From positions 62,001 to 126,000 of the forward strand of contig CAVSRD010000018.1 of NCBI GenBank assembly GCA_963730315.1: a stretch of 64,000 bases of DNA, given 5' to 3'. This stretch comes from VRUE01 sp963730315 (GTDB lineage Bacteria > Actinomycetota > Thermoleophilia > Solirubrobacterales > 70-9). Each line of letters opens with the position of its first letter. Positions within the stretch are counted from its first letter, which is position 1. Positions 32,273 to 45,467 of this stretch are shown here, in pieces. Below the pieces are notes generated by a model, which made no database searches, was not told where the DNA came from, and worked only from the letters and a program-made list of their open reading frames with translations. The position numbers and the translations under genes are program-made.

Positions 32273-33384
32273 CGGTGGCCGCTGCCGTCTTGTTCAGGTA
32301 GTCGCGGACGAAGTCGTCGATGTCGCCGTCGAGGACCCGTTCCGCGTCGCCGGCCTCGTGGCCGGTGCGGTGGTCCTTGACCCGCTGGTCGGGGTGGAGG
32401 AAGTAGCTGCGGATCTGCGAGCCCCAGGCGACTTCCTTCACCTCCCCCCTCTCCTTGGCCAGCTCTTCGGCCCGTTTGCGCTCCTCCAGCTCGATCAGCT
32501 TCGAGCGCAGCAGCTGCATCGCCACGGCCTTGTTCTGGGTCTGCGAGCGCTCGTTCTGGCACTGGACGACGAGGCCGGTGGGGACGTGGGTGATCCGCAC
32601 CGCCGAGTCGGTCTTGTTGACGTGCTGGCCGCCCGCCCCGGAGGCGCGGTAGGTGTCGACCCGCAGGTCGGCGTCGTCGATCTCCACCTCGACCCCCTCG
32701 TCGACCAGCGGCCCGACGTCGACCTGGGCGAAGCTGGTGTGACGGCGGGCCGAGGAGTCGAAGGGGGAGATCCGGACCAGCCGGTGGACGCCGCGCTCGG
32801 CGGCGAACAGCCCGTAGGCATTCTCGCCGCGGGCGATGAAGGTCGCCGACTTCAGCCCCGCCTCCTCCCCAGGCGAGGCCTCCTTCATCTCGACCTCGAA
32901 GCCGCGGCGCTCCGCCCAGCGCAGGTACATGCGCAGGAGGATCTCGGCCCAGTCCTGGGAGTCGGTGCCCCCCGCTCCGGCGTGGACCGAGACGACCGCG
33001 TCGCCCGCGTCGTAGCTCCCGCTGAACAGGCGCGCCTCCTCCAGCTCGGCGAGGCGCCGCTCCACCGACGCGAGCTGGCCCCCCAGCTCGGCCGCCATCT
33101 CCTCGTCCTCGTCCGCCATCTCGGCCAGCTCGCCGAGATCGCCGACGTCCGAGTCCAGCTCCTCGAAGGTCTTCAGCTTGCGCTGGGCGCGGGCGTGTGC
33201 CGCCGAGGTGCGCGCCGCCGCCTCCTGGTCGTCCCAGAAGCCGGGGGCCTGCATCTCCGCCTCCAGCCGCTCGGCCTCGCTGCGCAGGGCAGCGGGGTCA
33301 AAGGTAGTCCGCGAGCAGCTTCAACTGCTCGCGGATCTCGGCGAGCCGCGCCGGCACCGATTCGGTCGAGGCGACATCGGCCAT
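32265..33384 (-). CDS. prfB: Peptide chain release factor 2, with programmed +1 frameshift
   Basis: RF2 recognises UGA and UAA stops. The gene is in two frames. The first, from ATG 33384, encodes 28 residues ending LKLLADYL and terminates at TGA 33300-33298. The second, entered by skipping one base after CTT 33303-33301, continues DPAALRSEAERLEAEM and reaches 32265. The slippery site CTT-TGA-C is the classic autoregulatory RF2 site. The full product is about 372 aa and includes the GGQ motif (GAGGQHVNKTDSAVR). It lies downstream of secA, with a small NTF2-fold gene between. Confidence 0.96.
33297..33303 (-). promoter_or_regulatory. RF2 programmed +1 frameshift site CTT-TGA-C
   Basis: Minus-strand reading TAC CTT TGA CCC. 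When RF2 is scarce the ribosome slips from CTT to TTT and reads GAC, joining the two frames. The upstream Shine-Dalgarno-like stimulator is weak here (GCGGACTAC). Confidence 0.95.
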
Positions 33385-33413
33385 ACAGCTCAGACTACCC
33401 GGCGCAGGGCGCG

Positions 33414-33836
33414 TTATCGGTCCATAGCGCCAAGAACGCGCCCCGTGCCGTGGTCGAAGCCCCCGGCATGGAGGGCATCGGCGCGCCGCTCGAAGGGCCG
33501 CCAGCTGCGCACTCGGTGGTCGTGCAGCTCGAACAGCCAGGCCATCTCGTCGGTCGATGCGTGCGAGCCGTCCTCTTCCCAGTGCCAGACCCGCCGGATC
33601 AGCGCCACGGCCGACCCCCCGCCGGACTCGGTCCCGTCCTCGTACAGCTCCTCCAGCTCGATCGTCTGCTGCACGCCGCCGGGCGCCCTGGTCGCCCACA
33701 GCCGCGCCGCCTTCCTCCCCTTGCGCACGCCCTTCATCGAGTGCAGCTCGACCTCGGGATCGAGCACAGCGACGAACGCGTCGAGATCCCGCTCGTTGAA
33801 CGCGCGGATGAACTCTCGAATCGGGTCGTGGATCAC
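33414..33836 (-). CDS. NTF2-fold (SnoaL-like) protein
   Basis: A 140-residue SnoaL-like protein (DPIREFIRAFNERDLDAFVAVLDPEVELHSMKGVRKG, then WLFELHDHRVRSWRPFERRADAL). The function is unknown. It starts with GTG 33836 and lies between secA and prfB, which are neighbours in most Gram-positive genomes. It is therefore probably an insertion into an old operon. Confidence 0.8.
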   Translation of the reverse strand: MIHDPIREFIRAFNERDLDAFVAVLDPEVELHSMKGVRKGRKAARLWATRAPGGVQQTIELEELYEDGTESGGGSAVALIRRVWHWEEDGSHASTDEMAWLFELHDHRVRSWRPFERRADALHAGGFDHGTGRVLGAMDR

Positions 33837-33870
33837 AAGCGCGGGCCTGCGTCGATCGCAGGGACCGGCC

Positions 33871-36729
<2,859 letters not shown>

Positions 36730-36747
36730 TGCTCAAGAGTAGCGATG

Positions 36748-36766
36748 GCGGGGGAACCGCCCCCGC
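36748..36766. terminator. GC-rich hairpin between hpf and secA
   Basis: GCGGGGG (36748-36754) and CCCCCGC (36760-36766) pair with a five-base loop. It lies 18 bases before the secA start on the minus strand. It may attenuate transcription or simply separate the two messages; no U-tract follows. Confidence 0.5.
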
Positions 36767-36772
36767 GTGCGT

Positions 36773-37126
36773 TCAGCTCTCGGCTGTGCGCCCCCGCAGC
36801 CGGTTGACCAGCCGACGCGTCTGCTGCCGCTTGCGCCGCAGCTCGCGGTGCTTCTTCACCTGGCGCTGCACGTCCTGCGCCAGCTCGTGGATCGCGTGGG
36901 ACATCTCGGGCGCGGCCTCTTTGGCGTGGAGCGTGATTCCCTTCAGCCGCAGGGTCGCCTCGGCGACCTGGCTGTCGGCGATCGCCGGGTTCCGCTCCTC
37001 CCAGAGCGTCACGTCCAGCGTCGCCAACTCCGACACCTGCTTGCCGATCCGGCCGAAGCGCTTCATCACGTGCTCCCGCAGCTCGTCGTCGACCTCGACG
37101 TTGCGACCGCGAATCTCGATCCGCAT
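36773..37126 (-). CDS. hpf: Ribosome hibernation promoting factor (short form)
   Basis: A 117-residue HPF/YfiA protein, which binds the 30S decoding site in slow growth. The fold signature is visible: MRIEIRGRNVEVDDELREHVMKRFGRI, then the long second helix KEAAPEMSHAIHELAQDVQRQVKKHRELRR. It lacks the C-terminal dimerisation domain of the long form usual in Gram-positive bacteria and ends in a basic tail (RRKRQQTRRLVNRLRGR). The position between comF and secA is the conserved one. Confidence 0.94.
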   Translation of the reverse strand: MRIEIRGRNVEVDDELREHVMKRFGRIGKQVSELATLDVTLWEERNPAIADSQVAEATLRLKGITLHAKEAAPEMSHAIHELAQDVQRQVKKHRELRRKRQQTRRLVNRLRGRTAES

Positions 37127-37219
37127 CTCCTTGCCTCCTTCGATCTCTGCCTCGATGCTACGTGGGTGGTGAGGGGGCTACAAGGGGGCGTACTACGGAC
37201 GGGTTCGGGAGGAGGGGCC

Positions 37220-37266
37220 GGGTGCTTCTCCTGCGGTGGGCCAACCTGGGGGCAGGAGGGACACCC
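37220..37266. terminator. Two-part hairpin between comF and hpf
   Basis: GGGTG and CTCCTGC on the left (37220-37224, 37228-37234) pair with GCAGGAG and CACCC on the right (37252-37258, 37262-37266) around a small internal loop. The apical part contains a further short GGT/ACC pairing. It lies 12 bp after the comF stop on the minus strand; a terminator or leader structure is likely. Confidence 0.5.
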
Positions 37267-37278
37267 GCTTCCTCTCTC

Positions 37279-37902
37279 TCACAGCCGCCGGGCGAAGGTG
37301 ACCGCGACGACGCGGACCGCGCCGGCGGAGCGGAGGGCCCGGGCGCAGGCGGAGAGCGTCGCGCCGGTGGTCAGCACGTCGTCGACGAGCAGGACGCTGC
37401 GCGGGACGTCGCCGACCGCGCGGATCCGGGGCGGGTGGCCGACCCGCTGGGCGCGCCGCCTGCCGAGCTGGCGGCCGGCGCCGCGGCGGGCCAGGCACGG
37501 AGCGAGCGGCAGCTCGGTCCGCTCGGCCAGCGCCGCCGCCAGCTCGGCCGCGGGGTCGAAGCCGCGGGCGCGGGTGCGCAGCGGGGCCGTCGGGACCGGG
37601 ACGATCGTCCCGCTGAGCAGGTCGGCCGGGGCGAGCCACTGGATCCGGTCGGCCATCAGCCCCGCCACGGGCAGCAGGCGGCGGAACTTGAGGGCGCCGA
37701 CGAGGTTGCGGGCGACGTCCTCGTGGGGGGCGGAGGACCAGGCGCGGTCGATGCCGGGCGGGCCGCTGCCGGCGATCGGGTCGGCGGCGGCGAGGCGGCG
37801 AGCGCAGCGGGTGCAGACGATCGCCTCCGGACGGCAGGTGCGCCCGCAGGACGCGCAGAGCGGCGGCGCCAGGCCGGCGACGACGGCGTGGAGGAGCTTC
37901 AT
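37279..37902 (-). CDS. comF: ComF family phosphoribosyltransferase-like protein
   Basis: A 207-residue ComF/GntX-type protein. An N-terminal zinc-ribbon-like set of cysteines (LCASCGRTC, CTRCAR) precedes the PRTase domain with the PRPP loop VLLVDDVLTTGATLSACARAL. The ALKFRR and PVPTAPLRTRARGFDPAAELAAAL motifs are typical. ComFC helps DNA uptake in competent bacteria. No other competence gene is in the window, although the HhH protein at 1080-2609 has a ComEA-like domain. Confidence 0.93.
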   Translation of the reverse strand: MKLLHAVVAGLAPPLCASCGRTCRPEAIVCTRCARRLAAADPIAGSGPPGIDRAWSSAPHEDVARNLVGALKFRRLLPVAGLMADRIQWLAPADLLSGTIVPVPTAPLRTRARGFDPAAELAAALAERTELPLAPCLARRGAGRQLGRRRAQRVGHPPRIRAVGDVPRSVLLVDDVLTTGATLSACARALRSAGAVRVVAVTFARRL

Positions 37903-37974
37903 GCCCCGATCCTGCGGGCCGGCGGCGCGCCCGTGGCGCGCAGAACGTCAAAAGTGCGTCAACTAACCGTCAGC

Positions 37975-38976
37975 TCACTCGGCCATGCGGGCCGCGATGC
38001 CGCCGACCAGGATCGCCCCGGGCGGCAGCTCGGCCCCCTCGAGCAGGATCGCGTCGCGGATCAGGGCGCCGTCGCCGATCCGGCAGCCGTCGCCGAGGAT
38101 CGCCGGGCCCTCGATCCGCACGCCCTCCCCCAGCTCGACTCCGGTCCCGATCAGGGCGGGCGCGGTCACCTCGGCGCCCCCGAGCGGGCTGGCGGAGCGG
38201 ACGCCGTCGGCCACCTCGGGCGCCCCCGGCTCGACCGCCACCTCGCCGCGCAGCGCGTCGAGGTTGCCCTCGCGCAGCTCGTCGAGGTTGCCGATGTCGT
38301 TCCAGTAGGCGTCGATCTCGTGCGAGTAGAAGGGCACGTCGGCCTCCAGCAGCGCCGGGAAGACGTCCTTGGCCCAGTCGGCGAACTCCGGCGGGTCGTC
38401 GGGGCCGGCGTCGTTGCTCGTCCCCGGCTCGGGGAAGTAGTCGAAGATCTCGGCGCGGAACATGTAGATGCAGGTGTTGGCCAGGTCGGAGAGCGCCTCG
38501 GCCGGGTCGGGCTTCTCCTGGAAGCCCTGGATGCGGCCCTCGCCGTCGGCGATCACGACGCCGAACTGGTCGGTGTCGGCGACCCGCTTCGTCGCCATCG
38601 TGACCAGCCCGTCGTGGGACTCGTGGAACTCCCGCATCGCCGCGAGGTCGAGGTCGGTCAGCGCGTCCCCGGCGACGACCAGGAACGAGTCGCCGAGGAA
38701 GCCGGCGGCGTTGCGGACGCCGCCCGCGGTCCCCAGCAGCTTCTCCTCGCGGCTGTAGGAGAGGTCGATCCCGAAGGCCGAGCCGTCGCCGAAGTGGCCC
38801 TCGATCGTCTCCGGGAACCAGTGCAGGTTGGCGATCGCCTCGCCGAAGCCGTGCCGCGCCAGCAGCCGCACCGTGTGCTCCATCACCGGCCGGTTCAGCA
38901 CCGGCACCATCGGCTTCGGCATCGCGTAGGTGATCGGCCGCAGCCGGGTGCCGAGCCCGGCCGCAGATCATCGCAC
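37975..38976 (-). CDS. NDP-sugar pyrophosphorylase (nucleotidyltransferase), 5' end disrupted
   Basis: A sugar-1-phosphate nucleotidyltransferase with a C-terminal left-handed beta-helix. It activates a sugar for surface polysaccharide synthesis. From ATG 38922 the reading is MPKPMVPVLNRPVMEH; the essential N-terminal motif AAGLGTRLRP is encoded just upstream in the same frame, but a TGA at 38970-38968 blocks translation from the GTG at 38976. Comparing with the expected V-R-A-M-I-L-A-A, about six bases appear to be missing in short CG-rich runs. GDALTDLD, EKPDPAEA and YWNDIGN motifs are intact. It is more likely a sequence error than a dead gene, given similar breaks nearby. Confidence 0.85.
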
Positions 38977-39053
38977 AGGTCCCCGCCGCCGGACGTGCGA
39001 TGCCTTCTATCAACTCAGGCACTCGCGGAAGCAGAGGAGGCGGCGGCGATGCC

Positions 39054-40472
<1,419 letters not shown>

Positions 40473-40510
40473 CGATTCCTTTCTTCGTCTGTCGGTCGGC
40501 GCGAAGGATA

Positions 40511-40560
40511 GACGTGCCGTCGCTTCGAGGCCAATATGGGCACCGAATCGACGGCACGTC
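40511..40560. promoter_or_regulatory. 12-bp perfect inverted repeat upstream of ahcY
   Basis: GACGTGCCGTCG (40511-40522) and CGACGGCACGTC (40549-40560) are exact complements with a 26-base loop. On the minus strand the element follows the PGI/PMI gene and precedes ahcY. It could be a terminator, an attenuator or a palindromic operator. It does not match the SAH riboswitch as I know it. Confidence 0.7.
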
Positions 40561-40575
40561 CCCGGGGGCGGGGAT

Positions 40576-41559
40576 CTAGGGGCGGCCGAGCGCGGCCTTG
40601 AGGCGGTCGATCGCCTCGACCGGGGTCGGGTCGACTCCGCGCGCCTCGGCCAGCTCGACCGAGACCAGGTCGCCGAGCATCACCGCCCAGAGCAGGCGCT
40701 CGACCCGCGTCTCGCCGACCGTCTCGACCCGCACGACCTCGGCGCCGCAGGAGGCGATCGCCTCGGCGGTCAGCTCGAAGCGGCGGCGCTCGCGCGGGTG
40801 CTGGTCGGAGTCCTCGAGCAGGACCGCGGAGAGCCCGGCGGCGACGGCGCCGTCCCAGCCGCAGATCTCGTTGTGGTCGGCCTCGGGCAGCTCCGCGAAG
40901 AAGGCGGGCAGCTTCGCGTTCTCGTTGACCTGGGTCTTCCAGCGTCTCGCCGCCGGGGCGGTCAGGTCGGCGCCGTAGACGACCGGCGGGACCTCGCCGA
41001 GGCGGGCGGCGACCTCCGCGGCCCGCGCCCGCAGCTCGTCCGAGCGGTCCTCGAGGAAGCCCGCGGCGACGTCGATCTCGGTGTGCAGGCGCGGTCCCGC
41101 GCCGGCCAGGGCGGCGACCTCGGCGGCGGCGGCGAACATGTAGGCGACCGCCGCCCGCGGCTGCAGGATCCCGGGCAGGCCGACCACCGGCACGCCGGCC
41201 GCCCGCGCGGCGTCGACCAGGGCGCCGCCGGTGCTGACCACGATCCGGCGGGCGCCGAGCGCCTCGGCGGCGGCGAAGCAGGCCAGCGTCTCCTCGGTGT
41301 CGCCCGAGTAGCTGCTCGCGAGCACGGTCCACTCCGGGGTCGCCCAGCTCGGCAGCTCGTAGCCGCGCACGGTGAGCAGCGGCCGCGTCAGGCGGTCGCC
41401 GAGCGCCGCCGCCGCCAGGTCGCCGCCGATCGCCGAGCCGCCCATCCCGCAGACCAGCACCCCCGCCGCCTCCCCCGGCTCGAGCCGCGCCGACTCGATC
41501 CGCCACAGCGCGTCGCGCAGGTGGTCCGGGATCGCGAGGATGTCGTCGAGCATGGTCAT
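40576..41559 (-). CDS. Bifunctional phosphoglucose/phosphomannose isomerase
   Basis: A 327-residue SIS-domain isomerase of the archaeal/actinobacterial PGI/PMI type. Motifs are VCGMGGSAIGGDL, SSYSGDTEETL and NENAKLPAFFAELPEADHNEICGW, where the conserved Glu and His of the active site lie. It interconverts fructose-6-P with glucose-6-P and mannose-6-P, feeding nucleotide sugars made by neighbouring genes. It overlaps the upstream nucleotidyltransferase by four bases. Confidence 0.93.
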   Translation of the reverse strand: MTMLDDILAIPDHLRDALWRIESARLEPGEAAGVLVCGMGGSAIGGDLAAAALGDRLTRPLLTVRGYELPSWATPEWTVLASSYSGDTEETLACFAAAEALGARRIVVSTGGALVDAARAAGVPVVGLPGILQPRAAVAYMFAAAAEVAALAGAGPRLHTEIDVAAGFLEDRSDELRARAAEVAARLGEVPPVVYGADLTAPAARRWKTQVNENAKLPAFFAELPEADHNEICGWDGAVAAGLSAVLLEDSDQHPRERRRFELTAEAIASCGAEVVRVETVGETRVERLLWAVMLGDLVSVELAEARGVDPTPVEAIDRLKAALGRP

Positions 41560-42540
41560 CCCGCCACCCTCTCATCGGCGGCGGCGACCGCGCCGCGGAC
41601 CTCGGCGCCGGCGGGGACCCGCGCCCCCGGCGCGAGGATCGAGCCGCTGACCCGCGCCCGCTCGCCGACCTCGCAGCCCTCCAGCAGCACCGACTCGCTC
41701 AGCTCCGCGCCGCGCCCCACCCGGCAGCCGGGGGAGAGCACGACGCGGGGGCCGACCGTCGCGTCATCCGCCGCCTCCGCGTCGGCCGCCACCAGCACGC
41801 CGGGCGCGGTCGGCTCGACCCGCGTCTCCACCCGGCCCTCGAGGATGTCCCAGCTCGCCTGCAGGTAGCGCTCCGGCGTGCCGATGTCCATCCAGTAGCC
41901 GTCCAGCGACCAGCCCATGCAGACCCTCGCCGACCAGCCGCGGGAAGACGTCGCGCTCGATCGAGACGCTCTCGCCCGGCGGGACCAGGTCCAGCACCGA
42001 GCGCTCCAGCACGTACATGCCGGCGTTGACCTCGCCCGGCGCCGCCTCGCCGGTCTTCTCGAGGAAGGCCAGCACCTCCCCCTCCTCGCCGCTGTGGACC
42101 AGCCCGAAGGCGGAGGAGTCCTCGACCGGGTGCAGGGCGATCGTCGCGGCTGCGGCCCGCTCCTCGTGGGCGCACAGCAGCGCGCTCAGGTCGAGGTCGG
42201 TGAGCACGTCGCCGTTCAGCGCCAGGAAGCGATCGTCGAGCTCCTCGCCCAGCGCGTCGGCGGCGAAGCGGATCGCGCCGGCGGTGCCCAGCGGCTCGGG
42301 CTCGACCACGTAGCGGATGCGGACCCCCGCCCGCTCCTCCTCGCCGGCCAGCGCCTCGCGCAGCACGTCGGGCAGGAAGCCGCAGGCGAGCACCACCTCG
42401 GTCACCCCGTGCCCGGCCAGCCACTCGATCATGTAGGCGAGGAAGGGGCGGTCGACCAGGGTCAGCGCCGGCTTCGGCACGGTCTCGGTCAGCGGGCGCA
42501 GCCGCGTCCCCCTGCCCCCGACTAGGACGATCGCCTGCAT
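41556..42540 (-). CDS. Mannose-1-phosphate guanylyltransferase-like nucleotidyltransferase (frameshifted)
   Basis: The N-terminal half starts at ATG 42540 (MQAIVLVGGRGTRLRPLTETVPKPAL), with GTAGAIRFA and NGDVLTDLD. After FPRLVGEGLHG the frame is lost; the C-terminal part (WSLDGYWMDIGTPERYLQASWDILEG and a hexapeptide beta-helix) is in another frame from about 41925. One extra G in a GGG run explains it. The gene belongs to a run with ugd and PGI/PMI and would make GDP-mannose or a similar activated sugar. The ManB/ManC assignment is by family resemblance. Confidence 0.85.
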
Positions 42541-42544
42541 CGTC

Positions 42545-43850
42545 TCAGCGCGCCGTCGCTTCGCGGGCGATGCCTCTGCCGATCCCCTCGTACTCGAACC
42601 CCGCGGCGCGCAGCGCCTCGGGGTCGAGGAAGTTGCGGCCGTCGACGAGCAGCGGCCGCGCCATCCGGCCCGCCGCCTCGGCCCAGTCCAGCTCGGCGAA
42701 CTCCGGCCACTCGGTGACCAGCACCGCGGCATCGGCGCCTTCGAGCGCCTCGAGCGCCGAGTCGCACATCTCGACCTCGGGCAGCTCCTCCTTGGCGCGC
42801 CGCATCGCCACCGGATCGTAAGCGCTCACGGCCGCCCCCTCGCCGTGCAGCCGGGCGGCGAGCACGAGGCTGGACGCCCCCCGCATGTCGTCGGTGTCGG
42901 GCTTGAAGGAGAGGCCGAGCAAGCGCGACCCGCCTTCCGACCAGGGAGCCGAGGTGGTTGGTCAGCTTCTTGATCACCCGCCGCTTCTGCAGCTCGTTCA
43001 CCTCGATCACCGCGCTCAGCAGCTGGAAGTGGTACCCGGAGTTGGCTGCGAGCTGCTTCAGCGCGGACACGTCCTTGCTGAAGCAGGAGCCGCCCCAGCC
43101 CAGCCCGGCCTGCAGGAACTTCGGCCCGATCCGGTCGTCGAGGCCGACCCCGCGGGCGACGTCGCGCACGTCGGCGCCGACCTCCTCGCAGACGTTGGCG
43201 ATCTCGTTGACGAAGGAGATCTTCGCCGCGAGAAAGGCGTTCGACGCCAGCTTGATCATCTCGGCGCTGGTCACGTCGGTCTCCACCAGCTCGCCCCCAA
43301 GCGGCTCGTAGAGGTCGGCGACCATGGCGCGCGCCGCCTCGTCCCCCGGGTCGGCGCCGATCACGACCCGGTCGGGGTGGAGGAAGTCCCGGATCGCGCT
43401 GCCCTCCTTGAGGAACTCGGGGCAGGAGACGTAGGCGAGACCGCCGAGGTCGCGCTTGATCGCGGTCCCGGTCCCGGCCGGCACGGTGCTCTTCATCACC
43501 AGCACGCGATCGCCGTCGGCGCGCAGCTCGTCGACCACCGAGCGGACCCGCGAGAGGTCGGCGTCGCCGGAGGCGGTCGGCGGCGTGTCGACGCAGACGA
43601 ACAGCAGCCGCGCCGCCTCCAGCACGTCCGCCATCTCGGTCGTGAAGCTGAGGCGCTCCGCGTTGCGGGCGAGCAGCTCCTCGAGGCCCGGCTCGTGGAT
43701 CGTCATCTCGCCCCGCGAGAGCGCCTCGACCTTCTCGGCGACGATGTCGCGGGCGACCACCCGGTGCCCCAGCTCGGCGAAGCAGGCGGCGGTCACCAGC
43801 CCGACCCATCCGACCCCGATCACTCCGATCGGCTCCCTGCCCTGCGTCAT
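42545..43850 (-). CDS. ugd: UDP-glucose/GDP-mannose 6-dehydrogenase (frameshifted)
   Basis: It begins at ATG 43850 with the NAD-binding motif IGVIGVGWVGLVTAACFAELGH. The catalytic Cys is in GWGGSCFSKDVSALKQLA, and ASNAFLAAKISFVNEIAN is the family signature. The frame breaks after GRRVAL at about 42935 through one extra T. The C-terminal domain (LGLSFKPDTDDMRGASSLVLAARL to FEYEGIGRG) is intact in the next frame to 42545. The enzyme makes a UDP-uronic acid for surface polysaccharides. It overlaps the LCP gene by four bases. Confidence 0.9.
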
Positions 43851-45457
43851 CGCTGCCCCCTCCCCTTCCTCGGCTTGCGGTTCGGGATTATCACCCTTGC
43901 GGAGCGCGCCATCCCGATCATCTGATCGTTGGTCAGCGCGCGCAGCAGGCTGTTCGAGACCCAGTAGGTGCTTCCGCCCCGGTGCCAGGCGACCAGCTGC
44001 ACCCGGTCGCCGTCGAGGAAGATCTCGTACTCGCGACCGCGGATCGTCTGCGTGATGCTCGGCCCGTTCAGAAGCGGCGGGTCGCTCCAGCCCTGGATGC
44101 CCTGCACGCCGAAGTAGTGAACCCCGTCCGGCAGTTCGAGCGTCACCACCATCCGGTAGGCGCCGTGGCGGTTGCCGTCGGTGTCCTTCAAGTGGTAGAC
44201 GCGCGGGTCGTGGATCTTCAGGTAGGGGTTGCTTTCCTCGTAGACGGCGCCGGAGGGCAGGCGGCCCGGGTAGAAGACCGGGAAGCCGTTGCTGACCTTT
44301 CGCGCGACCAGCTTGGCCTCGGCCTTGCCGGCTTCGGCGGCCGGCACCAGCCCGTCGCTGCCCGGCGGCCTCGTCTTCAGCTTCGGCTTCTTCTTCCTTG
44401 CCTTCCCCCTCCTCTTCTTCGCCTTGCCGCCCTTCGATTCGGCCTTGTCGAGCGAGCCGCGCGGGCCGCCGCTCGCTTCGAGGCCGAGGAACTTGTCGAC
44501 CGCCCCCTGGATCGCCGTATGCGAGGCGTAGACGTAGCTCGGGCTGAGTTCGGCCGGGAAGTCGATCTCGTTGATTTCCGCGTTGCGCGAGGCGATGAAG
44601 AGCTTCATCACTTCGAGCATCGTCTCCTTGTCGCTGATGTCGGAGGTCGTGTATTCGGTGAAGATGTCGATCAGGTCGTTGCGGCCGAGCACCAGATCCG
44701 AGATCGGCACCCGCTGGCGGGCGGCGCTGAGGAAGTCCTGCTGGCGAGCGGAGCGGACGATGTCGGTGTCGGTGTGGCGATAGCGCACGTACTGCAGCGC
44801 CTTCTTCCCGCACATCAGCTGGTAGCCGGGCTGCACGTTGATTTCCGAGTACTGCTCGGAGGGCGGCAGGCCGAGGTTGGAGTGGTAGTAGCGGCGATCG
44901 ACGTCGACGTAGACGCAGCCGATCGCGTAGACGGCGCGAACGAAGCCGAGGAAGTCGACGTTGACGATGTGGTTGATCGGCAGCCCGGTCAGTTCCTTCA
45001 CCACCCGCAGGGTCAGCTTCGGGCCGCCCAGCGTGTAGGCCTCGTTGAACCTGGCCATCCCGCGGCCGGGGATTTCTACCTTCAGGTCGCGCGGAATCGA
45101 CATCAGCGCGATCGCGTTGCGGTCGGGATCGAGGCGCAGCAGGATCGTCGTGTCGGAGCGGCCGGGGTCGCCGGGTTCGCTGGCCCGCTTGTCGGAGCCG
45201 AGGATCAGGATGTTCTCCGGTTCGCCGCCGTGGGTTTTCGCGAGGATCCGCTGGACTTTGTTTTTCAGCACGTTGTGGTGCGAGAGGGCGGTGGCGATGC
45301 TGCCGAGGTAGAGAAGGACGCTGGCGGCGGTCGCTGCCGCGGTGACGCTGACGATCAGCACCGAGGCGAGCGTGAAGCGCCACCAGTAGCGCTTGCGCTT
45401 CGGCGGCGGCTCGTGGTCGCCGGAGGGGGGCGGCTTCTTGAAGGTCGGCTCGATCAT
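43847..45457 (-). CDS. LytR-CpsA-Psr (LCP) family wall-polymer ligase
   Basis: A 536-residue membrane protein. After a short Pro/Lys-rich cytoplasmic segment, one helix spans about 28-50. The extracytoplasmic LCP domain (about 85-270) has ILILGSDKR, GRSDTTILLRLDPDRNAIALMSIPRDLKVEIPG and the Arg-rich YVRYRHTDTDIVRSARQQDFL. LCP enzymes attach undecaprenyl-linked polymers to peptidoglycan. A Lys/Arg-rich linker and an extra C-terminal domain (about 390-530) of unknown role follow. Its neighbours provide sugar nucleotides and, 9 kb away, the lipid-linked initiating transferase. Confidence 0.93.
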   Translation of the reverse strand: MIEPTFKKPPPSGDHEPPPKRKRYWWRFTLASVLIVSVTAAATAASVLLYLGSIATALSHHNVLKNKVQRILAKTHGGEPENILILGSDKRASEPGDPGRSDTTILLRLDPDRNAIALMSIPRDLKVEIPGRGMARFNEAYTLGGPKLTLRVVKELTGLPINHIVNVDFLGFVRAVYAIGCVYVDVDRRYYHSNLGLPPSEQYSEINVQPGYQLMCGKKALQYVRYRHTDTDIVRSARQQDFLSAARQRVPISDLVLGRNDLIDIFTEYTTSDISDKETMLEVMKLFIASRNAEINEIDFPAELSPSYVYASHTAIQGAVDKFLGLEASGGPRGSLDKAESKGGKAKKRRGKARKKKPKLKTRPPGSDGLVPAAEAGKAEAKLVARKVSNGFPVFYPGRLPSGAVYEESNPYLKIHDPRVYHLKDTDGNRHGAYRMVVTLELPDGVHYFGVQGIQGWSDPPLLNGPSITQTIRGREYEIFLDGDRVQLVAWHRGGSTYWVSNSLLRALTNDQMIGMARSARVIIPNRKPRKGRGQR

Positions 45458-45467
45458 CGCGCCTCGC

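Noticed and set aside
40473..40575. SAH riboswitch upstream of ahcY
   Set aside because: The leader has a long inverted repeat but not the conserved core of the SAH riboswitch as I know it.
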